Positions 8,834-18,683 are shown, counted from the stretch's first letter. The stretch is 64,000 bases of DNA from Tardiphaga robiniae (GCF_001618955.1 NZ_LVYV01000005.1:62001-126000); one strand, 5' to 3'. A program made the numbers and translations. The notes: generated from the sequence alone by a model not told the origin.

Positions 8834-10897
8834 ATGGGACAAGACCTGAGAAGTCCCCGCGGTCCACAAGGCAATGCCGCAAAGTGCATTGCGCTGGTGG
8901 GCCCTTTCCAGAGCGGAAAAACCACACTGCTTGAAGCGATCATGGCCCGCACCGGGGCGATCCCGCGGGCCGGTAGCGTCGACAATGGGACAAGCATCGG
9001 CGACGCCAATATGGAAGCCAGAGCACACAAGATGGGCGTCGGCCTGACGGCTGCGACCACCACCTTCATGGGTGACAGCTACACATTCATTGACTGTCCG
9101 GGCTCGGTGGAATTCGCACATGATATGCGCGCGGCATTGCCCGCCGTCGACGCAGCCATCGTGGTTTGCGAGGCGGATGCGCGAAAACTGCCGCAGCTGC
9201 AATTGATCCTGCGCGAACTCGAAGACCTGGGCATTCCCAGATTTCTGTTTCTCAACAAGATCGACCGCGCCCACAAGCGCGTGCGCGAGACACTGGCGAC
9301 ATTGCAGCCGGCCTCGCGCGTGCCGCTGGTACTGCGGCAGATCCCGATCTGGAACGGCGACCTGGTCGCCGGCTTCGTCGATCTCGCGCTGGAGCGCGCT
9401 TTCGTCTATCGCGAGCACAAGGCGTCCGAGGTCATTAAGCTCGAAGGCGGCGATCTCGACCGCGAGAAGGAGGCGCGTTTCTCCATGCTGGAGAAGCTTG
9501 CGGATCATGACGACGCGCTGATGGAGCAGTTGCTTGACGACATCGCGCCGCCGGCCGACGCCGTGTTCGACGATCTCGCGCGCGAATTGCGCGAAGGCCT
9601 GATCTGCCCGGTGCTGCTGGGCTCCGCGATGCGCGAGAACGGCGTGCTGCGGCTGATGAAGGCGCTACGCCACGAGGCACCCGGCGTGGCCGAGACGGCG
9701 AAGCGCCTCGGCGTGCCCGACAGCAAGGATGCGATCGGTTACGTGTTCAAGAGCAGCCATCTGCAGCATGGCGGCAAGCTGTCTTACGCGCGCGTGCTGA
9801 GTGGTCATCTCGATGATGGCGCAACATTGCTGTCCTCGTCCGGCGAAAGCGGCCGTGTCTCCGGCATTCTTGCGGCGAGCGGCGGACATGAGAGCAAGCG
9901 CGCATCGGTCGAAGCGGGCGAGACCGTCGCGCTCGGCAAGCTCGATCATGTCAGGACCGGCGACACGATCTCGACCGGCAAGACCGTGCCGGCGTCTCTG
10001 GTGAATGTCGTGGCCGCGTCGCCCGTGCTGGCCATGGCGCTTGCGTCCGCCGATCGCAAGGACGACGTCAAGCTCGGCCAGGCGCTGTTGCGGCTGACCG
10101 AGGAAGATCCGTCGCTTGCGGTGGTCAATAATGCGCAGACCCATGACGTGGTGTTGTGGGGGCAGGGCGAGATGCATCTGCGCGTGGCGATGGAGCGCCT
10201 GCACGATCGCTTCGGCATCAACGTCAAATCGCATGCGCCGGTGATCGGCTATCAGGAGACCATCCGTAAACCGATCACCCAGCGCGGCAGGCACAAGAAA
10301 CAGTCCGGCGGTCACGGCCAGTTTGGCGACGTTGTGCTGGAGATAGGCCCGTTGCCGCGCGGCGAAGGCTTTGCATTCCAGGAAAAGGTGGTCGGCGGCG
10401 CGGTGCCGCGCAACTACATTCCCGCGGTGCAGGAAGGCGTCGTCGACGGGCTGCAGCGTGGTCCGCTCGGTTTTCCTGTCATCGACGTGCAGGTGACGCT
10501 CACCGACGGTTCGTATCACAGCGTCGATTCATCCGATCAGGCGTTTCGGACGGCTGCCCGCATCGGTTTCACCGAGGCGCTGCCGCAATGCCAGCCGGTG
10601 CTGCTGGAGCCGATCCATACGGTGGAGATCGTCTGTCCCACCGAGGCCACGGCCAAGGTCAACGCCATCCTGTCGGGACGGCGCGGCCAGATCCTCGGCT
10701 TCGATACCCGTGACAACTGGCCGGGCTGGGACACGGTGCGGGCGATGTTGCCGGAAGCGGAGATCGGCGACCTGATCGTCGAGCTACGTTCGGCCACCGC
10801 GGGTGCCGGCAGCTTCACCCGCAGTTTCGACCACATGGCCGAAGTCTCGGGCCGCACCGCCGATCAGATCGTTGCAGCGCATCGGGTGGCGGCTTAG
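8834..10897 (+). CDS. EF-G-like translational GTPase (second EF-G paralogue)
   Basis: A 687-residue GTPase with the full EF-G domain order: G domain, beta-barrel domain II, domains III, IV (from about 455) and V. G1 is GPFQSGKT (23-30), G3 DCPG (87-90) and G4 NKID (141-144). The switch I region reads KMGVGLTAATTTF instead of the RGITI motif of canonical EF-G, which marks the EF-G-like branch. This is therefore unlikely to be the housekeeping fusA, which also normally sits by rpsL/rpsG/tuf, absent here. GAGGAGG at 8822-8828 fixes the start at 8834 rather than an earlier in-frame codon. Role inferred as an accessory translation factor. Confidence 0.88.
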   Translation: MGQDLRSPRGPQGNAAKCIALVGPFQSGKTTLLEAIMARTGAIPRAGSVDNGTSIGDANMEARAHKMGVGLTAATTTFMGDSYTFIDCPGSVEFAHDMRAALPAVDAAIVVCEADARKLPQLQLILRELEDLGIPRFLFLNKIDRAHKRVRETLATLQPASRVPLVLRQIPIWNGDLVAGFVDLALERAFVYREHKASEVIKLEGGDLDREKEARFSMLEKLADHDDALMEQLLDDIAPPADAVFDDLARELREGLICPVLLGSAMRENGVLRLMKALRHEAPGVAETAKRLGVPDSKDAIGYVFKSSHLQHGGKLSYARVLSGHLDDGATLLSSSGESGRVSGILAASGGHESKRASVEAGETVALGKLDHVRTGDTISTGKTVPASLVNVVAASPVLAMALASADRKDDVKLGQALLRLTEEDPSLAVVNNAQTHDVVLWGQGEMHLRVAMERLHDRFGINVKSHAPVIGYQETIRKPITQRGRHKKQSGGHGQFGDVVLEIGPLPRGEGFAFQEKVVGGAVPRNYIPAVQEGVVDGLQRGPLGFPVIDVQVTLTDGSYHSVDSSDQAFRTAARIGFTEALPQCQPVLLEPIHTVEIVCPTEATAKVNAILSGRRGQILGFDTRDNWPGWDTVRAMLPEAEIGDLIVELRSATAGAGSFTRSFDHMAEVSGRTADQIVAAHRVAA

Positions 10898-10908
10898 TAC
10901 AGTGGCCC

Positions 10909-11418
10909 ATGACGCTTGGACCGCGGGTTGTAGTCATTGGCAATAGCGGCTCGGGCAAGAGCACGCTGGCGCGGCAGCTTGAAAGCCGCGTCGGCGGCGA
11001 ACGCACAGATCTCGATCATATCCATTGGCTGGACGGGGTCGGTGTGAAGCGCGACGAGGGGCAGGCCAAAGAACTGGTGGCCGCCCTTGCCGTGAAGTCG
11101 AACTGGATCATCGAAGGCGTTTACGGCTGGCTGGTCGAAGCGGCATTGCCGCGCGCTACAGCATTGATCTGGCTCGACATGAGCCCGGAGGTTTGTCGTG
11201 ATAGCCTCGCTCTCCGGGGCCCTTGGCGTGGCGCGACGGCCGAGGAACATGCAGATTTTCTGGCTTGGGCCGAGGCCTACTGGCAGCGCAAAACGTCGAG
11301 TTCGTTCGCTGGCCACCTGGCGCTGTTCGACGACTTCGGCGGCGTCAAACGACGCCTGACATCGCGCGCCACTGTCGCCCAGTTCGTGGCGACCATGGCG
11401 GCTTCGCCGATCGAGTGA
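10909..11418 (+). CDS. P-loop ATPase / adenylate-kinase-like protein
   Basis: A 169-residue single-domain P-loop NTPase. The Walker A motif GNSGSGKS is at residues 11-18. The next landmarks (LDHIHWLDG, then WIIEGVYG, then WLDMSPEVCRDSLALRG) match the small kinases often annotated as topology modulation protein or adenylate-kinase-like, which phosphorylate an unidentified small substrate. It starts 11 bases after the EF-G-like gene on the same strand, so co-transcription is likely, though no functional link is evident. Confidence 0.75.
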   Translation: MTLGPRVVVIGNSGSGKSTLARQLESRVGGERTDLDHIHWLDGVGVKRDEGQAKELVAALAVKSNWIIEGVYGWLVEAALPRATALIWLDMSPEVCRDSLALRGPWRGATAEEHADFLAWAEAYWQRKTSSSFAGHLALFDDFGGVKRRLTSRATVAQFVATMAASPIE

Positions 11419-11432
11419 TGTTTTATACATCA

Positions 11433-11459
11433 TTGAAGATATCTCACATATGATATAAG
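11433..11459 (+). promoter_or_regulatory. AT-rich putative promoter of the HTH-SulP pair
   Basis: In an otherwise GC-rich region, 11419-11460 is strongly AT-rich. TTGAAG (11433-11438) and TATAAG (11454-11459) could be -35/-10 elements, with a short 15-base gap. ATATC (11439-11443) and GATAT (11452-11456) form an inverted repeat that could bind the regulator encoded next. Confidence 0.35.
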
Positions 11460-11482
11460 ACTCGTGAAACTGGAAACCGCCC

Positions 11483-11755
11483 TTGATTACATCGTTTCAG
11501 ATGCGGGCCGCCCGTGCGCTGCTGGGTATCGATCAAAAACGGCTGGCCGAAATGGCCGGCGTGTCGCTACCGACCATCCAGCGCATGGAAGCGAGCGAAG
11601 GCAATGTCAGGGGCGTGGTGGATTCGCTGATCAAGGTGGTGGACGCGTTCAATCGCGCCGGCGTCGAATTGATCGGCGAACACACCCGCAGCGACTCCGG
11701 TGGCCGAGGTGTGCGTCTGAAGCAGCCCGGTCCGCCGCCTAAGGTGGATGGATAA
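11483..11755 (+). CDS. XRE-like helix-turn-helix regulator
   Basis: A 90-residue DNA-binding protein. Residues 7-60 form an HTH_3 domain: MRAARALLGIDQKRLAEMAG then VSLPTIQRMEAS. The tail GGRGVRLKQPG is common to this family. The start is TTG at 11483, chosen because homologues begin MIT-FQ/AQ-MRAARALLGI; the alternative ATG at 11501 would cut helix 1. The gene lies directly before, and may overlap, the SulP transporter gene, so it probably regulates that gene and itself. Confidence 0.8.
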   Translation: MITSFQMRAARALLGIDQKRLAEMAGVSLPTIQRMEASEGNVRGVVDSLIKVVDAFNRAGVELIGEHTRSDSGGRGVRLKQPGPPPKVDG

Positions 11756-11804
11756 AACTGGCAGATCGAGACGAGTCGCTGCGTGCGACAGAGGCGAGCC
11801 GAGT

Positions 11805-13544
11805 ATGGGCATTTCTGGCGGGGGCATGCGGCGCCCACATCAGCCGACATTCGCGGAGCTGTTCACACCGAAACTGATCACGGTGCTGCGCGAAGGCTAC
11901 AATCTTGCGGCATTTCGCGATGATGTGCTCGCCGGTCTGACGGTGGCGATCGTGGCGCTGCCGCTGTCGATGGCGATTGCCATCGCCTCGGGCGCATCAC
12001 CTGACCGCGGGCTGATCACCGCCGTGATTGGCGGCTTCCTGGTCTCTGCGCTGGGTGGCAGCCGGTTTCAGATCGGCGGACCCGCCGGCGCCTTCATCGT
12101 GCTGGTGGCGGCCACGGTGAGCCGCAATGGCATCGACGGTCTTATCCTCGCGACCATGCTCTCTGGCGTGTTCCTGATGGTGGCGGGCTATTTGAAGCTC
12201 GGCACTTACATCAAGTTCATTCCCTATCCGGTCACGGTGGGATTTACCGCCGGTATTGCCGTCATTATTTTCGCCAGCCAGATCAGGGATCTCCTCGGGC
12301 TCACACTCACCGGCAAGGAGCCTGGCGAACTGATCCCGAAGCTGCAGGTGCTCGGAAGTGCGATCCACACCGTCAACCTGTCGGCCGCCGCGATCACCAT
12401 CGCGACCATTGCGATCATCCTTCTGCTCAAGAAGCTGCGGCCTTCCTGGCCGGGCATTCTGATCGCGGTTGCCGCAAGCGCGGTCGCGGCATGGTTCTTT
12501 GCGCTGCCGGTTGAAACCATCGGCACCAAGTTCGGCGGCATTCCGCAATCCTTTCCGCTGCCGTCGCTTCCCGCGATTTCCCTGGCAAAGCTGCAGGCCA
12601 TTCTGCCGGACGCCATCTCCTTTGCGCTGCTGGGCGCGATTGAATCTTTGCTCTCAGCTGTCGTCGCTGACGGCATGACCGGCCGGCGGCATCGCTCCAA
12701 TTGCGAACTGGTGGCGCAGGGCATCGCCAATATCGGCTCGGCGCTGTTCGGTGGAATCTGCGTGACCGGCACCATCGCGCGAACCGCCACCAATGTCCGC
12801 GCCGGCGCGCACGGCCCGATCTCGGGCATGCTGCATGCGGTATTCCTGCTGGTATTCATTCTCGTCGCGGCGCCATTGGCAAGTTACATTCCGCTGGCGG
12901 CGCTCGCCGCGGTGCTTGCCGTGGTCGCCTGGAACATGGCGGAGAAGCATGAATTCGCGACGTTACTGCGGTCATCATGGGGCGATGCTGCCGTGCTGTC
13001 GGCGACTTTCCTGCTAACGATCTTCCGCGATCTTACCGAGGGCATTGTGGTCGGCTTCGCGCTTGGCGCGATTCTGTTCATCAACCGCATGGCGCAAACA
13101 ACCGGCATTGAGGCGGATAAGCCGCTGGTCGTGGCCGACAAGGCCGACGACGCCAATGGCGACCGAAAACCCTATGATCCCGGTCTCGCTGCCGATCCCG
13201 ACGTCGTTGTCTATCGCATCACCGGCGCATTTTTCTTCGGCGCGGCCTCCACCATCGGATCTGTGCTCGAGGGCTTCTCGGATCGCCACAAGGCTTTTGT
13301 GATCGATTTTGCCGCGGTCCCCTTCCTGGATTCGACTGCTGCGAATGCGATCAAGGGCATTGCCGAGAAGGCAAAGCGACAAGGCGTCCGCGTCATTCTC
13401 ACCGGCACCTCGCAGGGCGTGCGCCGGGCGCTGCTGACCCACGGCGCGCGACCGCCACTGGTCAAATACCGTGCTGATGTTGCAGTGGCCGTCAGCGAGA
13501 TCAAGATCCGACGCGCTGCAGCGATCCAGGAGACGTCGAGCTGA
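11805..13544 (+). CDS. SulP (SLC26) family inorganic anion transporter with STAS domain
   Basis: Inner-membrane anion transporter (sulfate, bicarbonate or similar). About 579 residues from this start. The N-terminal domain holds the SulP landmarks DVLAGLTVAIVALPLSMAIA and GGSRFQIGGPAGAFIV and about 12-14 helices; the cytoplasmic STAS domain (about 465-565) contains FVIDFAAVPFLDSTAANAI, including the conserved DST. Start uncertain: ATGs at 11748 (overlapping the HTH gene), 11805 and 11826 are possible; the family-like sequence begins only after 11826 (PTFAELFTPKLI). Likely controlled by the preceding HTH protein. Substrate not deducible. Confidence 0.88.
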   Translation: MGISGGGMRRPHQPTFAELFTPKLITVLREGYNLAAFRDDVLAGLTVAIVALPLSMAIAIASGASPDRGLITAVIGGFLVSALGGSRFQIGGPAGAFIVLVAATVSRNGIDGLILATMLSGVFLMVAGYLKLGTYIKFIPYPVTVGFTAGIAVIIFASQIRDLLGLTLTGKEPGELIPKLQVLGSAIHTVNLSAAAITIATIAIILLLKKLRPSWPGILIAVAASAVAAWFFALPVETIGTKFGGIPQSFPLPSLPAISLAKLQAILPDAISFALLGAIESLLSAVVADGMTGRRHRSNCELVAQGIANIGSALFGGICVTGTIARTATNVRAGAHGPISGMLHAVFLLVFILVAAPLASYIPLAALAAVLAVVAWNMAEKHEFATLLRSSWGDAAVLSATFLLTIFRDLTEGIVVGFALGAILFINRMAQTTGIEADKPLVVADKADDANGDRKPYDPGLAADPDVVVYRITGAFFFGAASTIGSVLEGFSDRHKAFVIDFAAVPFLDSTAANAIKGIAEKAKRQGVRVILTGTSQGVRRALLTHGARPPLVKYRADVAVAVSEIKIRRAAAIQETSS

Positions 13545-13686
13545 TGGCATCGGCAGTTGCTCGCAGCTGCAGTATTGATCGTCTGCATGGTTGTCGGACT
13601 TGCTGTGCGCCGCAAAACTGTCTGATGATTAAGAGCCCCTGCATGATTTTTATGCTACGCACGCTTCCGCCTGAAGCGAAGGATGA

Positions 13687-14532
13687 ATGATGCCGAACGA
13701 GACCACGCCCCGCGCCGCCTGTTTGATCGGCTGGCCTGCCGCGCATTCGCGCTCGCCGCTGATCCACCATCACTGGCTGCGCAGCATGGATATTCCGGGC
13801 GGTTACAGCATCGAGTCGATCCCGCCGGAAGGCGTAGCCGAATTCGTGATGAACCTCTCCAAGCACGGTTACATCGGCGCCAATGTCACGATCCCGCACA
13901 AGGAGCGTGTGCTGAAGCTGACCTCACCGGATCGCCGCGCGCGCGCAGTCGGCGCCGCCAACACGCTATGGTACGACCACGGCACGCTGCGCGCGACCAA
14001 TACGGATATCGAAGGCTTCATCGACAATCTCGATCATGCGGCTCACGATTGGGACCACACGGACGATGCACTGGTGCTCGGCGCCGGCGGTTCGTCACGC
14101 GCGGTGGTGTTCGGGCTGCTGGAACGCGGCATCAAGCATATCTATGTCGCCAATCGCAGTCTCGATCGTGCCGAGGCGATGGCTGCGCAATTCGGGTCGC
14201 GGGTCGTGCCGCTGGCGTGGGAGCATGTCGCCAGCATGTTGCCGCGCGCATCCTTGCTGGTGAACACCACGTCGCTCGGCATGAACGGCCAGCCGCCATT
14301 GACCATCGACCTCGATCTGTTGCCTGACCAGGCGGTCGTCGCCGATCTCGTTTACGTGCCGCTCGACACGCCGCTGCTCGCCGGCGCCCGCGCGCGGGGC
14401 CTCCGCACCGCGGATGGACTCGGCATGTTGCTGTATCAGGCCGTGCGTGGCTTCGAGCTCTGGTTCGGGCAGCGCCCCGATGTGACGTCGGAACTGCGTC
14501 GCCTCGTCGAGGCCGATCTCACAGTGGCGTGA
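13687..14532 (+). CDS. aroE: Shikimate dehydrogenase
   Basis: NADPH-dependent reduction of 3-dehydroshikimate to shikimate in aromatic amino-acid synthesis. 281 residues, normal for AroE. Landmarks in order: WPAAHSRSPLIH (shikimate-binding Ser pair), NVTIPHKE (catalytic Lys), GAANTL, NTDIEGF (catalytic Asp), the Rossmann GAGGSSRAV, NTTSLGMNG and DGLGMLLYQA. Tandem ATGs at 13687/13690, with AAGGA at about 13678. Stands apart from maf/coaE, with which it often clusters, so an additional quinate/shikimate paralogue cannot be excluded. Confidence 0.88.
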   Translation: MMPNETTPRAACLIGWPAAHSRSPLIHHHWLRSMDIPGGYSIESIPPEGVAEFVMNLSKHGYIGANVTIPHKERVLKLTSPDRRARAVGAANTLWYDHGTLRATNTDIEGFIDNLDHAAHDWDHTDDALVLGAGGSSRAVVFGLLERGIKHIYVANRSLDRAEAMAAQFGSRVVPLAWEHVASMLPRASLLVNTTSLGMNGQPPLTIDLDLLPDQAVVADLVYVPLDTPLLAGARARGLRTADGLGMLLYQAVRGFELWFGQRPDVTSELRRLVEADLTVA

Positions 14533-14604
14533 GCGGGGAATAGCTATTTAGCCTCAGGGTTTCCATCTGCAGCGGTGGGCGCTGCCTTCAAAGGAAATTC
14601 CCCT

Positions 14605-15234
14605 ATGGTTCAGATCTTATCGACTTCGGCTCGCTTGTTCGCGGGCTCACTTCTCGCTGGTTCATTGCTGATCTCCGCCGCATCGGCGCAGCAGCCGCAA
14701 CCGCTGCGCATCCGTGGTGCCATCGAAGCCGTCGATGGCGCGGTGCTGACGATCAAGACGCGCGAAGGCGATGAGCGCAAAGTGAAGATGACGGACAATG
14801 TCACTGTGACCGGTATTGCCAGAACGACAATGGCCGAGGTGAAGCCCGGCTCCTATATCGGCGTGACCGGCATGCCACAGGCCGATGGCACGCAGAAGGC
14901 CATCGCGATCCATATCTTTCCGGAAGCGATGCGCGGCACCGGCGAAGGTTCGCGCCCCTGGGATCTGCGCCCCAACAGCAGCATGACCAATGCCACCGTC
15001 GATCAGAAGGTCCAGGCCTCCGATGGCCAGACGGTGACCGTGAAGTACAAGGACGGGGAAAAGAAAGTGACCGTGACGCCCGACACACCGATCGTGACAT
15101 TCGTGCCGGGCAACAAGGATGAACTCAAGCCTGGCGCCAAGATCATCATCATGGGCGCTACCAAGAAGGATGACGGCACCTTCGAGACGGCGCGGGTCAA
15201 TGTCGGGCTGGACGGGCTGACGCCGCCGATGTGA
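14605..15234 (+). CDS. Secreted DUF5666-like (OB-fold) protein
   Basis: A 209-residue exported protein with signal peptide 1-29 (ending AASAQ). Two similar beta-rich repeats follow: residues about 32-100 (IRGAIEAVDGAVLTIKTREG, ending KPGSYIGVTGMPQADGTQKA) and about 130-205 (VQASDGQTVTVKYKDGEKKV, ending LKPGAKIIIMGATKKDDGTF). This duplicated pattern is typical of DUF5666-like OB folds. AAGGA at 14591 supports this start. Function unknown; presumably periplasmic. Confidence 0.75.
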   Translation: MVQILSTSARLFAGSLLAGSLLISAASAQQPQPLRIRGAIEAVDGAVLTIKTREGDERKVKMTDNVTVTGIARTTMAEVKPGSYIGVTGMPQADGTQKAIAIHIFPEAMRGTGEGSRPWDLRPNSSMTNATVDQKVQASDGQTVTVKYKDGEKKVTVTPDTPIVTFVPGNKDELKPGAKIIIMGATKKDDGTFETARVNVGLDGLTPPM

Positions 15235-15263
15235 GCTCGAAAAGCTTGAACTAAAACACTGTC

Positions 15264-15372
15264 GTCATGCCCGGCCTCGTGCCGGGCATCCACGTCTTCG
15301 GGCAAGGCAGAAAGACGTAGATGGCCGGGACATCTAGCGAAGCCGCGCTTCGCGCTTTGCCCGGCCATGACG
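15264..15372. repeat. Dispersed palindromic intergenic repeat, copy A
   Basis: Begins CGTCATGCCCGGC and ends GCCCGGCCATGACG, forming an imperfect long hairpin with inner palindrome CCCGGC-CTCGT-GCCGGG. A second copy lies at 57579. This REP/MITE-like class is widespread in intergenic regions of Bradyrhizobium relatives (family knowledge). It sits between the convergent DUF5666-like and lldD genes and could act as a bidirectional terminator. Confidence 0.8.
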
Positions 15373-15384
15373 ATTGAGAGGCAT

Positions 15385-16524
15385 TCAGCTCACCAGCACG
15401 TGCCTGTCGATCTCGGCGATCGAATTCACGCCGCACAGGCCCATGGTCACGCTGAGTTCGTTGCGCAGGATGTCCAGCGCCTTGGTCACGCCGGGGCCGC
15501 CATAGGCGCCGAGACCGTAGATATAGGCGCGGCCGATCATGCAGGACTTGGCGCCGAGGGCGAGCGCACGCATCACGTCCTGCCCCGAGCGGATGCCGCT
15601 GTCGAACATCACTTCGATCTCCGAGCCAACGGCATCGGCGATCCCCGGTAATACCGAGATCGACGACGGCGCGCCGTCGAGCTGACGTCCGCCGTGGTTG
15701 GAGACGACCATCGCCTGCGCGCCGACCTTCACGGCCTCGCGGGCATCCTCGATATCGTGAATGCCCTTGATCACGATCTTGCCGGGCCAGATGCTGCGGA
15801 TCCAGTCGAGGTCCTTCCAGTTCAGTGACGCATCGAATTGTGATGCCGTCCACTCCGCCACGGAGCCGAGATCGTTGGTATTCTTCACGAAGCCGGCGAT
15901 GTTGCCGAAGTTGCGCCGCTTGGCTTTCAGCGTGCGCACCAGCCAGCCGGGCTTGCTCATGAAATCGATCAGGTTCTTCACATTCAAGATCTGAGGCGGC
16001 ACCGACAGGCCATTCTTGATGTCGGCATGCCGCTGGCCGATCACCTGCAGATCGACGGTCAGCACCAGCGCGCTGCACTTCGCCTTGATGGCGCGCTCGA
16101 TCAATTCCTTGATGAAGCCGCGATCCTTCATGACATAGAGCTGAAACCAGAACGGTTTCTCGACATTCTCGGCGACGTCTTCGATCGAATTGATCGACAT
16201 CGTCGAGAGCGTATAGGGAATGCCCGCCGCCTGCGCCGCCCGGCAGGCGTGAATTTCGCCGTCACCATATTGCAAGCCGGTTGAGCCGACCGGCGCGCAG
16301 ATCAGCGGCAGGGTGGCCTTTTCGCCGAGGATGGTTGTCGAGGTGTCGCGATTGGCGATGTCGACCAGAATACGCTGGCGGAATTTCAGCTTCTGCAGAT
16401 CGGCGGTATTGGCGCGGAACGTGTCTTCGCTATAGGAGCCATGGTCGACATAATCGAAGAACGCCTTTGGCACGTTGCGCTTGTGCTCAAGACGAAGATC
16501 TTCGATGCAGGTGATATGCTTCAT
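15385..16524 (-). CDS. lldD: FMN-dependent alpha-hydroxy-acid dehydrogenase (L-lactate dehydrogenase)
   Basis: Membrane-associated flavoenzyme oxidising L-lactate (or a similar 2-hydroxy acid) to the keto acid and passing electrons to the quinone pool. 379 residues, matching LldD. Landmarks: ICAPVGSTGLQYGDGE near the FMN site, the substrate-binding Y/R set, KGIHDIEDA (FMN Lys), and the catalytic-His motif VVSNHGGRQLDGA; then DSGIRSGQDV and GRAYIYGLGAYG. The start at 16524 (MKHITCIEDLR) matches the family N-terminus, while the upstream open frame is unlike it. No LldP/LldR gene is adjacent. Confidence 0.88.
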   Translation of the reverse strand: MKHITCIEDLRLEHKRNVPKAFFDYVDHGSYSEDTFRANTADLQKLKFRQRILVDIANRDTSTTILGEKATLPLICAPVGSTGLQYGDGEIHACRAAQAAGIPYTLSTMSINSIEDVAENVEKPFWFQLYVMKDRGFIKELIERAIKAKCSALVLTVDLQVIGQRHADIKNGLSVPPQILNVKNLIDFMSKPGWLVRTLKAKRRNFGNIAGFVKNTNDLGSVAEWTASQFDASLNWKDLDWIRSIWPGKIVIKGIHDIEDAREAVKVGAQAMVVSNHGGRQLDGAPSSISVLPGIADAVGSEIEVMFDSGIRSGQDVMRALALGAKSCMIGRAYIYGLGAYGGPGVTKALDILRNELSVTMGLCGVNSIAEIDRHVLVS

Positions 16525-16590
16525 GAGATGTCCCAGCCGTTCTTGTCTTTGCTTGTATTTGCTTGTTTCGGTGTCATCTAGCATGGTTAG

Positions 16591-16857
<267 letters not shown>

Positions 16858-17106
16858 GTTGGCTGGGTTCCGTCAGCCGGCGCTCCATCGAAGGTGTTAC
16901 ATCAACGGAGCGGTATATAAGTAATATCAATGGCTTGTCGTTGATCGCGTGCTGCGGGCCTTGGTAATGATTCATCATATTTTTTGAACCGATTTTAGGG
17001 GCCGGAGCCTTATAAGTCCGTCACATATATGGCGCTGCCGATAGGTGAGTCGCCGGAGACGGGATTTTGAGCCTTCGCGCAGGGCGCGAGGGCATTGGGG
17101 GTTACC

Positions 17107-18453
17107 ATGAGCCGTAAATATTTCGGGACAGACGGCATTCGCGGCCGCGCCAATGGTTTGATCACGCCGGAACTGGCACTGAAGGTCGGGCAGGCAGCAG
17201 GCTTGGTGTTTCAGCGCGGCGAACACCGTCATCGTGTCGTGATTGGCAAGGACACCCGGTTGTCCGGCTACATGATCGAAAATGCCATGGTGGCAGGCTT
17301 CACGTCGGTTGGCATGGACGTTCTGCTGGTCGGGCCGATGCCGACGCCCGCCGTGGCGATGCTGACCAAGTCGATGCGCGCCGATCTCGGCGTGATGATT
17401 TCCGCATCGCACAATCTGTTCGAGGACAACGGCATCAAGCTGTTCGGACCGCTCGGCTACAAGCTATCGGACGATGTCGAGAAGCAGATCGAGGAATTGC
17501 TCGACGAGAATCTCGACAAGAGACTGTCGCAGAGCGCCAGCCTCGGTCGGGCGCGCCGCATCGACGGGGTGCATGATCGCTACATCGAATTTGCCAAACG
17601 CACATTGCCGCGAAATCTCAGCCTCGATGGTTTGCGCGTCGTCATCGATTGCGCCCATGGCGCCGCCTACAAGGTGGCGCCGGAGGCGCTCTGGGAACTC
17701 GGCGCGGACGTCATCTCCATCGGAGTCGAGCCGGATGGTTTCAACATCAACAAGGAATGCGGATCGACCGCGCCGGAAGCGCTGAGCCGCAAGGTGCGCG
17801 AGATGCGCGCTGATATCGGCATTGCGCTGGATGGCGACGCCGATCGGCTGATCATGGTCGACGAGCGTGGCCATCTGGTCGATGGCGATCAGTTGCTCGC
17901 TGTTATCGCGCAGAGTTGGAAGGAAGACGGGCGGCTTGCCAAGCCAGGTATTGTCTCCACCGTGATGTCAAATCTCGGTCTCGAGCGCTTCCTGAAGGCG
18001 CAGGGCATCGACCTCATCCGTACGGCCGTGGGTGATCGCTATGTGCTCGAGCAGATGCTGCAGCACGGCTACAATGTCGGCGGCGAACCCTCGGGCCATA
18101 TCATCATGTCGGACCATGCGACGACAGGCGACGGTTTCGTGGCCGCGCTGCAGGTACTGGCCGTGGTGACCAAGCTCGGTCGGCCGGTGTCGGAAGTTTG
18201 TCACCTGTTCGATCCGCTGCCGCAGATTCTGAAGAATGTGCGTTATCGCAGCGGCAAGCCGCTCGATGATGCGGAAGTGAAATCCACCATCGCTGCCGGT
18301 GAACAGCGCCTCAACGGCCATGGTCGTCTCCTGATCCGCCCGTCGGGCACGGAGCCAGTCATCCGCGTGATGGGAGAGGGCGATGACCGCGTGATGGTCG
18401 AGGAAGTGGTGGATTCCATCGTTGACGCGCTGGGCCACGCAGCCGCGGCGTAA
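17107..18453 (+). CDS. glmM: Phosphoglucosamine mutase
   Basis: Converts glucosamine-6-phosphate to glucosamine-1-phosphate for peptidoglycan and LPS precursors. 448 residues, standard length. Landmarks: [10 protein letters not shown] at the N-terminus; the phosphoserine loop ISASHN (S101); the metal loop DGDADR; the substrate loop GGEPSGHII; and the phosphate loop [12 protein letters not shown]. The start is ATG 17107 (MSRKYFG); an in-frame GTG four codons upstream is less likely. Followed by a strong terminator. Not next to ftsH/folP here. Confidence 0.95.
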   Translation: MSRKYFGTDGIRGRANGLITPELALKVGQAAGLVFQRGEHRHRVVIGKDTRLSGYMIENAMVAGFTSVGMDVLLVGPMPTPAVAMLTKSMRADLGVMISASHNLFEDNGIKLFGPLGYKLSDDVEKQIEELLDENLDKRLSQSASLGRARRIDGVHDRYIEFAKRTLPRNLSLDGLRVVIDCAHGAAYKVAPEALWELGADVISIGVEPDGFNINKECGSTAPEALSRKVREMRADIGIALDGDADRLIMVDERGHLVDGDQLLAVIAQSWKEDGRLAKPGIVSTVMSNLGLERFLKAQGIDLIRTAVGDRYVLEQMLQHGYNVGGEPSGHIIMSDHATTGDGFVAALQVLAVVTKLGRPVSEVCHLFDPLPQILKNVRYRSGKPLDDAEVKSTIAAGEQRLNGHGRLLIRPSGTEPVIRVMGEGDDRVMVEEVVDSIVDALGHAAAA

Positions 18454-18513
18454 GCTTCCTGTTCATTCGCTCTGACCGAGGCGCCAGCGCGCGATCACTG
18501 CCGAACTGACATG

Positions 18514-18558
18514 AAGAGCTGTCTTGTCCGAATATTTACCGGGCGAGGCGGCTCTTTT
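18514..18558 (+). terminator. Terminator of glmM
   Basis: A 17-bp stem (18514-18530 with 18540-18556), continuous if G-U pairs are allowed, 9-base loop AATATTTAC, then a short T run (18555-18558). Confidence 0.75.
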
Positions 18559-18571
18559 GCATTTTGATAGT

Positions 18572-18634
18572 TCGCGTTGGAGCGCTTTCGAGCGAAGTGG
18601 GCACCGGTTCGCATCAAGGAAACGCGTCTCAACA
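18572..18634. repeat. Conserved rhizobial intergenic repeat fragment
   Basis: The stretch with GCGCTTTCGAGCGAAGTGG, then CACCGGTTCGC and AAACGCGTC, closely resembles an intergenic repeat recurring in Rhizobiales genomes. Only one copy is in this window, so the assignment rests on recall of the family. Confidence 0.45.
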
Positions 18635-18683
18635 AAAAGCCGGAGCCTCGGTTCTGATCCGGTCAGAGCCGAAGGCTCCGGGC
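18635..18683 (-). terminator. Hairpin with T-tract on the minus strand
   Basis: CCGGAGCC (18640-18647) pairs with GGCTCCGG; an inner part also pairs with a bulge. Five T follow on the minus strand. No minus-strand gene is recognised to its right, so it may end an antisense or small RNA, or merely be structural. Confidence 0.4.
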
